11,441 nucleotides of DNA from Actinomycetota bacterium. GTDB lineage: Bacteria > Cyanobacteriota > Vampirovibrionia > Obscuribacterales > Obscuribacteraceae. The stretch lies in NCBI GenBank assembly GCA_903970355.1, contig CAJCIF010000306.1, forward strand, positions 1 to 11,441, in the 5' to 3' direction. The notes below the pieces were generated by a model. It worked only from the letters and a program-made list of their open reading frames with translations, was not told the DNA's origin and made no database searches. The translations under genes were made by a program, and so were the position numbers. Positions 6,584 to 11,441 of the stretch are shown here, one piece after another; position 1 is the stretch's first letter; the number at the start of each line of letters is the position of its first letter.

Positions 6584-7138
6584 ATGTTAAAGCAATCCAT
6601 TCTACTGCTCGGCGTCTGGAGTTCTTGCGGAGTTTCTGCTTTGGCAGGAGAGATTCCGCCACCTTATGAAGCGGTATACGAACAGACCATCACGGGACAA
6701 AAGGCTCCAATGACCTCGAAAATTTCTTCTGATGGCAAAGGCAAAATCAAAACGGTAAGCGACAGTCCTGGCGGTAAAGTTGAGACCCTAGTTGACTATC
6801 CCGGGAAGATGTCCACAACAGTGATGCACGGACAACACATGTGGATGAAGCACGCGCTGAAAGAACCTTACAAAGACGAAAGCGTTATGAAAAAGGAAGC
6901 CAAGTCATTGGGTACTGCCACCTTCAATGGTCATCCCTGTCATGGATACGAATCTAAGACAGGCACTGCCGTGACCCAGACCTGGATGGGGGATGATATT
7001 CACGCAATGGTCCATTTCGAAACAAATACAGGCGCTGCTAAGTCGGTCTCCGACCTAAAGTCTTACTCTGCAAAACCTGGTGATGTTTCACTTGATATCC
7101 CTGCGGATTGCAAAGAGTTCAAAATGCCTGGCAGCTAA
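6584..7138 (+). CDS. Secreted protein, DUF4412/LolA-like
   Basis: A 184-residue exported protein. Residues 1-22 form a signal peptide (MLKQSILLLG... ending SALA before GEIPPPY). C15 inside it does not sit in a good lipobox, so a free periplasmic form is more likely than a lipoprotein. The mature part has the layout of DUF4412-type proteins: an early strand YEAVYEQTITG, a middle segment TTVMHGQHMWMK, then GTATFNGHPCHGYESKT and TWMGDDIHAMVHFE. It ends with PGDVSLDIPADCKEF. Two Cys (119 and 176) remain after cleavage and could form a disulfide. The start ATG 6584 follows AGGGAG at 6572-6577. The upstream palindrome ties it to the dehydrogenase-nitroreductase unit. Its 3' end overlaps the convergent minus-strand gene by 4 bp. 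The family call is by pattern recall only. Confidence 0.75.
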   Translation: MLKQSILLLGVWSSCGVSALAGEIPPPYEAVYEQTITGQKAPMTSKISSDGKGKIKTVSDSPGGKVETLVDYPGKMSTTVMHGQHMWMKHALKEPYKDESVMKKEAKSLGTATFNGHPCHGYESKTGTAVTQTWMGDDIHAMVHFETNTGAAKSVSDLKSYSAKPGDVSLDIPADCKEFKMPGS

Positions 7139-8076
7139 GATGTATCAACATCACTGCGCTTAATTGGCGCCCCAATATTCAGATCAATTTTGGCTTTTGC
7201 GCCTTCAATTGCAAGAAATAACTCACGTCCGGGTGGAGCTAGCGAGGCGATGACACTTCGTATTTCAAAGTCTGCAGAGCTTATTATTTCACCAGCTTTT
7301 ATTGTTCGTTTTGCAAAAGCTACAGATCTTTGTGGTTCCTTAGGCAATTTAGGAGGATTGTTAAAGCGCAATTGCGCCTGCTCTTTAGACAATAAAAGAA
7401 GGTGGCTAGGTTGAACGGCACCTGCCAACCAATACAAGAAAAATGGTATGCGAGCTTGCTCTAATTGATCGGAAAAATATGGAGGGATGCCTGAGCCAAC
7501 ATGGGTACCAGTTTCGAGATCGAAGAAAAAGAGCGTGGATAGGCCATAGTATCCTTCGCCTCGCTGGTACTCTTCGCACCAGTCATTTTCGTTGTCACTT
7601 AGACGGATAAGCTCTGACATTTCGGTAACTCGCCAAGGTGGCTCGGTGACAGCGAACCAAGTGTCTTCAGTCATGCGCGCAGTTTGAATGACGAGAGCAA
7701 TTGCACTTGCGATCAGCTCTTTCCCTGCTCGATGAGACAAACTCGGATCAGCCGCACGAACCGAGTCTTCGAGCTTCAGCAAGCCTCCAACAGCCGACTC
7801 CGCGCAAACCGTAAGTATGCTTCCTTGACACTGATTGTTTATCACCTGCAACAGCTTTGCATGATCGAGAGTCTCGCAGGCGCCAATGATAAGATTGGAC
7901 GTGCTTACATCAGACCAAATGGAGGCGCATAGAGCCTCAACCAATTCAGCTTTGCCAGCGTCAGCATTGGCGGAGACAAGAATGTTAAGCTCACCGCGCA
8001 TACAAGCTTGCAATATGAGAGACATTGCTTGTGTCAATGCACCGTTTTGCCAGAGCTTTGCGTGAATCGTGTTCAT
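7135..8076 (-). CDS. Degenerate CpaF/VirB11-type ATPase fused to a C-terminal SAF domain
   Basis: About 313 residues from ATG 8076; a TTG at 8082 would add two. Numbered from that TTG, residues 14-55 look like the core entry of Tad/CpaF secretion ATPases (ALTQAMSLILQACMRGELNILVS). The Walker A that should follow (GGTGSGKTT) is ANADAGKAE (38-46): Lys44 remains but most Gly and the Thr are lost. About 60 residues usually lying before the Walker B are missing. The next block, LIIGACETLDHAKLLQVINN then GSILTVCAES (64-96), matches the CpaF segment IIVGEVRGGEALDMLQAMNT...STVHANS. Its Glu, Arg and His are replaced. Residues 120-215 still follow the CpaF C-terminus (ASAIALVIQTARM; FFDLETGTHVGSGIPPYF). 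Residues 252-311 form a SAF domain as in CpaB (AFAKRTIKAGEIISSADFEIRSV). It is probably unable to hydrolyse ATP; a scaffold or regulator of a Tad-like machine is an inference. It sits 2 bp after the upstream gene's stop, so the two are coupled. Confidence 0.8.
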   Translation of the reverse strand: MNTIHAKLWQNGALTQAMSLILQACMRGELNILVSANADAGKAELVEALCASIWSDVSTSNLIIGACETLDHAKLLQVINNQCQGSILTVCAESAVGGLLKLEDSVRAADPSLSHRAGKELIASAIALVIQTARMTEDTWFAVTEPPWRVTEMSELIRLSDNENDWCEEYQRGEGYYGLSTLFFFDLETGTHVGSGIPPYFSDQLEQARIPFFLYWLAGAVQPSHLLLLSKEQAQLRFNNPPKLPKEPQRSVAFAKRTIKAGEIISSADFEIRSVIASLAPPGRELFLAIEGAKAKIDLNIGAPIKRSDVDTS

Positions 8077-8078
8077 TG

Positions 8079-8426
8079 TCAATAATCTGATTTTGTTTCA
8101 GGTACATTACCGCCGTGAAACCGACCGAACATTCTAGCCATTAGAATGCTCATTAAGAGAATGCCTAAACCAAGTGATAGTACTTGATCGGTGTTACGTA
8201 AATCAAATACGCCAACCTTGCAGACAAGTACATAGCCAACAACAAGATTGAAGAAACCCCAGACCGCGTTAACTGTCGAGGTCGAAAGTCCCTGGCCAGG
8301 TGGTTTTGCAAAAGGACTCTGAAAAGGCTGTCCCATGCAACCACGGACAAAATGGGGAATAGCATTTGTGAAAAACATGCCACCAAAGAAATAGGCAACA
8401 TAGTTTAATAGTTGAGGGTTTTCCAT
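8079..8426 (-). CDS. Small conserved-looking membrane protein
   Basis: A 115-residue integral membrane protein with three hydrophobic segments, roughly residues 8-27, 53-74 and 82-99. Between the first and second is a motif-rich loop, IPHFVRGCMGQPFQSPFAKPP then GQGLSTSTVN. I recall similar loops (PHF...G..PF.SPFA.PPG.GLS...N..WG) in small uncharacterised membrane proteins of other bacteria, so this is probably a real family, but its role is unknown. The start ATG 8426 has only a weak ribosome binding site. It is the first gene of a two-gene minus-strand unit: the downstream CpaF-like gene begins 2 bp after its stop codon. A plausible promoter lies at 8450-8478. Co-expression suggests it might anchor the pseudo-ATPase at the membrane; this is inference. 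Confidence 0.78.
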   Translation of the reverse strand: MENPQLLNYVAYFFGGMFFTNAIPHFVRGCMGQPFQSPFAKPPGQGLSTSTVNAVWGFFNLVVGYVLVCKVGVFDLRNTDQVLSLGLGILLMSILMARMFGRFHGGNVPETKSDY

Positions 8427-8446
8427 GGCTAGATGCTCACTTTTAC

Positions 8447-8475
8447 TTAATCGTACTTTCTATAGATGATACAAT
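8447..8475 (+). promoter_or_regulatory. Putative extended -10 promoter for the amidotransferase operon
   Basis: TGATACAAT (8467-8475) is an extended -10 element (TGn plus TACAAT, five of six matches). A weak -35, TTAATC, lies 17 bases upstream at 8447-8452. The leader to ATG 8568 would be about 85 bases. The core overlaps the divergent promoter, so the two polymerase sites probably exclude each other. Confidence 0.45.
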
Positions 8476-8478
8476 CAA
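8450..8478 (-). promoter_or_regulatory. Putative sigma-70 promoter for the minus-strand unit
   Basis: On the minus strand, TTGATT (complement of 8473-8478) is followed after 17 bases by TACGAT (complement of 8450-8455). Both match consensus at four of six positions and the spacing is ideal. Transcription would start about 17 bases before ATG 8426. It overlaps the opposite-strand promoter at 8447-8475. Confidence 0.45.
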
Positions 8479-8567
8479 TTCGCTCGTAATGCGGGCAAGC
8501 GTATTGGAATCTGTCACGAAGCAATCTGATACCGCCTACAGTGCTACCCTACAATGAAGGATATAGC

Positions 8568-9311
8568 ATGAAAATACATTTCATCGTGCACGAAAGTTTC
8601 GAAGCACCTGCCGCCATAGAAATCTGGGGCCAGACAAAAGGATTCGATCTTAGTTATACAAGGATTTATAAGGGCGATACGTTCGCCGGTAATTGCGACT
8701 TTGACTTTCTAGTGGTCATGGGCGGCCCGCAATCTCCTGCAACGACGTTGAAAGAATGCCCGTATTTCGACGCTCAGAAAGAAATAGCTTTTATCAAGAA
8801 AGCAATAGATCAAAACAAACCCGTGCTGGGTGTTTGTCTTGGAGCGCAGTTAGTTGGAGAAGCCCTAGGCGCACGCGTCGAGCATAGCCCAAATAGAGAA
8901 ATAGGTGTTTTTCCAATAACGCTTACTGAGGAGGGAAAACGGGATCCGATATTTGCAAGTTTTCCCGAAACGTTTAAAGTTGGTCATTGGCATGGTGACA
9001 TGCCTGGACTTACTCCGGAGTCGAAAGTTTTGGCAACGAGTACCGGTTGCCCTCGGCAAATAGTTCGCTACACACCTGCCGTGTATGGCTTCCAATGTCA
9101 TTTTGAATTTACCCCCGAAGCGATAGAGGGAATGATTCAAAATAGTACCGCTGAGTTGGAGGAACACAAGAACTTGCCGTTCGTAGAATCAAGCGAACAA
9201 TTACGTGCACATGATTACACTGGCATGAACAATTTTCTCTTTCAATTTCTTGATCGCATCTCGTGCGTAACTCCCTCCTTGAGCACCGCAAGCACAACTG
9301 AACAAAGATGA
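8568..9311 (+). CDS. Class I glutamine amidotransferase-like protein
   Basis: A 247-residue protein with a complete class I (GuaA-like) glutamine amidotransferase domain, which releases ammonia from glutamine or hydrolyses a related gamma-glutamyl substrate. The nucleophile is Cys90 in GVCLGAQL and the His-Glu pair is H178/E180 in QCHFEFT. The oxyanion-side motif is VVMGGPQSP (49-57). HWHGDMPGLTPESKVLATS (140-158) is the strand-turn block typical of stand-alone GMP-synthase-like amidotransferases. The start at ATG 8568 is preferred over 8541 because AAGGA lies 7 bases upstream and the protein then begins right at the first strand (MKIHFIVHE). No synthetase domain is attached, so the acceptor is unknown. 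Its stop overlaps the next start by 4 bp (ATGA at 9308-9311), suggesting coupling to the membrane protein downstream. Confidence 0.9.
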   Translation: MKIHFIVHESFEAPAAIEIWGQTKGFDLSYTRIYKGDTFAGNCDFDFLVVMGGPQSPATTLKECPYFDAQKEIAFIKKAIDQNKPVLGVCLGAQLVGEALGARVEHSPNREIGVFPITLTEEGKRDPIFASFPETFKVGHWHGDMPGLTPESKVLATSTGCPRQIVRYTPAVYGFQCHFEFTPEAIEGMIQNSTAELEEHKNLPFVESSEQLRAHDYTGMNNFLFQFLDRISCVTPSLSTASTTEQR

Positions 9312-9880
9312 ATGAAATTGCCTCTGTATTTCAATCGGACTTAGAGCAAGGCGAGGAGATTATTTGGGCAGGGCAACCAGAGCCCAGGCTATTCAGTTCT
9401 TATGATTTCTTCCTGATACCATTCGGGTTAGTCTTTTTCGGCTTTACTATATTCTGGTTACTAGGCGCTTCTGGATTTTTATCTGAGCCTCATCAATTTT
9501 CAGCATTTGGCCTTTTGTTTGGCATTCCCTTCGTGTCAATGGGATTCTATATGGCCTTCGGACGGTTTATCGCCAAATCCTGGAAGCAGCGAAATACTTA
9601 CTATGCTGTGACAAATCAGCGCGTACTGGTTTTCTGCACCGTTCCAAACCGATATTTACAGACTCTGTCTATAGACGCAATTCCTACTTTGAATAAATCT
9701 GCAAACTCCGCCGGCACTGGCACTATAGATTTCGGAGTCATAACTTTTCCAGCTTCGATCACCGCTAATAGCGGAATAGACTTTTTTACGGCCAGCGGAG
9801 AATCATTAGCGCCAGCATTTTACGACGTGAAAGATGTAGATTCCATTTTCGAGTTGATCAACGGCCAACGATACAAGTGA
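9308..9880 (+). CDS. Two-helix membrane protein with PH-like C-terminal domain
   Basis: A 190-residue membrane protein. Residues 12-28 carry a GEEIIWAGQPEPRLF segment, followed by two hydrophobic helices at about 33-55 and 67-87. After these comes RNTYYAVTNQRVLV (95-108), a typical entry to the bacterial PH-like domain (bPH/DUF304 style). It continues in short strands to the C-terminus, with SLAPAFYDVKDVDSIFELIN (166-185) as the closing strand and helix. Such proteins are usually membrane anchored with the PH-like part in the cytoplasm; their ligands are mostly unknown. It overlaps its upstream and downstream neighbours by 4 bp each, placing it mid-operon. The call rests on pattern recall rather than on a single diagnostic residue. 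Confidence 0.78.
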   Translation: MNEIASVFQSDLEQGEEIIWAGQPEPRLFSSYDFFLIPFGLVFFGFTIFWLLGASGFLSEPHQFSAFGLLFGIPFVSMGFYMAFGRFIAKSWKQRNTYYAVTNQRVLVFCTVPNRYLQTLSIDAIPTLNKSANSAGTGTIDFGVITFPASITANSGIDFFTASGESLAPAFYDVKDVDSIFELINGQRYK

Positions 9881-10248
9881 GCACCACATTCCATTTCAAA
9901 GAACCAAACCAAAGGGCACTGGAGCAGATCCGGGATTTGGCGAATAGCCTCATACCCCAATCCAAGAGTAGATCCTCACAACAACGTTCCAAGAGATCGA
10001 ATTGCAATACACTAGATCAAATCATGCAATCGCTAAAACAAATTTTGGATGAGGACTACATTGAAAATCTTGCCGAGGCTGAGACAGCACCATATTCATT
10101 TGACTATGAGGCATTCGTGCAATCAAATGATCATTCAAAATTAGAAATCAATACAAGGCTATCTGGACCACCCGAACAAGGAAGTATTTACTACGGCAGA
10201 ACAATTGAGCGTTTCGGAGAAAACGAATTTCTTTTGTTTGATCTGTGA
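9877..10248 (+). CDS. Small hypothetical protein, last gene of a coupled three-gene operon
   Basis: A 123-residue protein that I do not recognise. The GTG start at 9877 overlaps the previous stop codon (GTGA, 9877-9880), which strongly supports this start and coupled translation. There is no signal peptide or membrane helix. Residues 25-42 are rich in Ser, Arg, Lys and Gln (IPQSKSRSSQQRSKRSN) and look disordered and basic. Residues 44-70 look helical, and the acidic C-terminal half ends in strands (GSIYYGRTIERFGENEFLLFDL). The fold resembles a small cytoplasmic adaptor or immunity-type protein only in size; no function is claimed. Confidence 0.65.
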   Translation: MSTTFHFKEPNQRALEQIRDLANSLIPQSKSRSSQQRSKRSNCNTLDQIMQSLKQILDEDYIENLAEAETAPYSFDYEAFVQSNDHSKLEINTRLSGPPEQGSIYYGRTIERFGENEFLLFDL

Positions 10249-10267
10249 AAGCACTGATTCAAATAAC

Positions 10268-10309
10268 AAGGTTCGGTCTTCAGACACTTCATTAAGTGCC
10301 TCAAACCTT
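10268..10309 (+). other. Two-tier stem-loop after the operon, possible weak terminator
   Basis: The outer arms AAGGTT (10268-10273) and AACCTT (10304-10309) enclose an inner hairpin CACTT-CATT-AAGTG (10285-10298). It lies 20 bases after the stop codon at 10248, the right place for an operon end. The stem is low in GC and no T-run follows (CCCC instead), so intrinsic termination would be weak; an RNA-stabilising hairpin is equally possible. Confidence 0.3.
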
Positions 10310-10317
10310 CCCCACTG

Positions 10318-10385
10318 ATCTCCTGGCTTTCTAGAATGTCACCAGGCAATTGGGCAGACGTTGCGCTTGAGTTTCTCCAGGAGAT
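10318..10385 (+). promoter_or_regulatory. Leader able to pair with the ribosome binding site of the 10391 gene
   Basis: ATCTCCTGG at 10318-10326 is a perfect 9-base reverse complement of CCAGGAGAT at 10377-10385. The latter contains the AGGAG ribosome binding site for ATG 10391. The 50-base loop holds a second CCAGG (10342-10346) able to pair with CCTGG (10322-10326) instead, and a TTCTAGAA palindrome (10329-10336). The two pairings exclude each other, so the leader could switch translation on and off. No known riboswitch family is recognised. Confidence 0.4.
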
Positions 10386-10390
10386 TTCCC

Positions 10391-10831
10391 ATGATTAAGT
10401 TGAGCCTTAGTTTTCAAATCGCGATTGGCGTTCTACTAACTCTGGCTTGGCAGCCCCCTGCAGCCCGAGCAGATTTATTGGAAGCCTCTGAATTAACAGG
10501 TGTAGGCGCGCTGAGTGCAGTAGCTGCTCCGTTGTGCGTAACAACTGGTGCTGCCTATGGTGCCAGTGTCGTGGGAGCAGGTGCCAGTGAGGTTGGTGCC
10601 AGCACGGCAGAAGGCATTGTGAAGTTGCTCGACAACAGCGGAAATAATCTCGACGAATTGTCCGAGGCAACTCTCGAGGCATGGCCTACTTATTATCACT
10701 ACGAGGTCAGAACTGATAAACAGGTTCCTATAGTGACGATTCAGCTGCAGAACGGACCCAAAACTATTCCGCTTGTTGTTCGTGAGGGTTATGTAGAAAT
10801 GAACATTCACGATCAGCCGCTTAAGCCTTAG
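10391..10831 (+). CDS. Small exported protein paired with a DUF2145 gene
   Basis: A 146-residue protein starting at ATG 10391, chosen over an upstream in-frame TTG at 10361 because AGGAGA lies 7 bases before it. Residues 1-28 form a signal peptide ending ARA before DLLEAS. Residues 35-72 are a small-residue, Gly/Ala/Val-rich hydrophobic stretch (LSAVAAPLCVTTGAAYGASV), perhaps a membrane-associated or amyloid-like segment. The C-terminal part has strands such as YYHYEVRT and VPIVTIQLQNG. I recall that DUF2145 genes in other bacteria are often next to a small exported, Ala/Val-rich protein of this kind, so the pair may be a conserved module; I could not verify this. It lies 13 bp before the DUF2145 gene. 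The leader may fold over its ribosome binding site. Confidence 0.7.
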   Translation: MIKLSLSFQIAIGVLLTLAWQPPAARADLLEASELTGVGALSAVAAPLCVTTGAAYGASVVGAGASEVGASTAEGIVKLLDNSGNNLDELSEATLEAWPTYYHYEVRTDKQVPIVTIQLQNGPKTIPLVVREGYVEMNIHDQPLKP

Positions 10832-10844
10832 AAGGAGTTTTACA

Positions 10845-11441
10845 ATGAATCGTCTTTGTGACCGCGCAGCCAAGTTCTTTTTGATCTTGGTGCTGGTATC
10901 CGTTCTGCTCTTGCCCGCTAAGCCTGTCTATGCAGACAACAAGTTAGACGAGAAGAAGCTCCAGATAGCCAAGCAATTGACCGACTGGATGAATAAGACT
11001 TTGCAGCAGAAGGAGGTTCTCGTAGCGGTGGTCGCTCGACGTGGCGGAGACGATGTGAAGAAGCATGATAAAACCGGCATGGCTCATTCCGGGCTAGCTG
11101 TCTATGATCCACGCGCTCAATGCTGGATTATCTACAACTTGCTCAATGAACACCAGCAAGCCACTCTTTGGCGTACTGCGCCTTTGGATTTTTTCTACGG
11201 ACAAACTGGCTATTATCCGGATGCACTACTGCTCATTCCGGATAAAGAGACACAGTCGCGGATGTACAAAGCTGTTTTAGATGGGCGCTATAAACAATTA
11301 CTTTGGACGAAGCAATACAATTTGTTGTCGAGCCCCACCTCGTTAACAAGCTTAAATTGCAACAAATGGTTGCTCGCCAACCTTGCTGCCGCTCGGATGG
11401 ATGACTACGAGCCGAGGGACGTGGTCCTAGCCATAGACAGC
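10845..11441 (+). CDS. DUF2145 family exported protein, 3' end cut by window edge
   Basis: The first 199 residues are inside the window and no stop is reached. The start ATG 10845 has a strong ribosome binding site, GAAGGAG (10831-10837), overlapping the end of the previous stop codon. Residues 1-30 are a signal peptide ending VYA before DNK. DUF2145 traits follow: AHSGLAVYD (80-88), CWIIYNLLNEH (93-103), APLDFFYGQTGYYPDALLLIP (112-132) and, after a variable part, SLNCNKWLLANLAAAR (169-184). H81 and C172 are the most conspicuous conserved-looking polar residues. Their order, His before Cys, fits a circularly permuted papain/NlpC-P60-like fold, so a periplasmic cysteine hydrolase is possible; that is inference. 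It probably works with the small exported protein encoded just upstream. Confidence 0.85.
   Translation, partial: MNRLCDRAAKFFLILVLVSVLLLPAKPVYADNKLDEKKLQIAKQLTDWMNKTLQQKEVLVAVVARRGGDDVKKHDKTGMAHSGLAVYDPRAQCWIIYNLLNEHQQATLWRTAPLDFFYGQTGYYPDALLLIPDKETQSRMYKAVLDGRYKQLLWTKQYNLLSSPTSLTSLNCNKWLLANLAAARMDDYEPRDVVLAIDS

Noticed and set aside
10493..10873. Minus-strand open frame opposite the small exported protein
   Set aside because: The plus-strand gene has a signal peptide and a good ribosome binding site; the antisense product resembles nothing and spans the intergenic gap.

Overview
This window comes from a bacterial chromosome of moderate GC content. It carries a caspase-fold protease, many secreted or membrane proteins of no known family, a diverged Tad-type secretion ATPase and the DUF2145 family. 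This mix suggests an environmental, non-model lineage. Obscuribacterales-like relatives of cyanobacteria would fit, but that is a guess from gene content; no rRNA or tRNA is present to confirm it. No transposase, integrase, phage gene, CRISPR array or tRNA was seen.

Layout. (1) 3-3576, plus strand: the 3' part of a caspase-like peptidase, a secreted alpha/beta hydrolase-fold protein whose nucleophile Ser is replaced by Ala, a small hydrophilic unknown protein, and a 259-residue beta-rich unknown with repeated Asp-Gly turns. (2) 3597-7138: an oxidoreductase block. An aldo/keto reductase (minus) diverges from a zinc alcohol dehydrogenase and an overlapping nitroreductase (plus), followed by a secreted DUF4412-like protein. 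A nearly identical 22-bp site containing a 14-bp palindrome lies in front of the dehydrogenase and again in front of the secreted protein. This suggests one unknown regulator controls both units. The enzymes together look like a system that reduces reactive aldehydes, quinones or nitro compounds. (3) 7135-8426, minus strand: a small membrane protein, then a degenerate CpaF/VirB11-type ATPase fused to a C-terminal SAF domain. (4) 8427-8567: divergent promoters whose core elements overlap. (5) 8568-10248, plus strand: three genes joined by 4-bp stop/start overlaps, encoding a class I glutamine amidotransferase, a two-helix membrane protein with a PH-like C-terminus, and a small unknown. (6) 10249-11441, plus strand: a leader able to pair with its own ribosome binding site, a small exported protein, and a DUF2145 protein cut by the window edge.

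The points most worth a second look are the pseudo-ATPase/SAF fusion, the Ser-to-Ala hydrolase, the paired palindromic operators that define a small regulon, and the self-complementary leader at 10318-10385.
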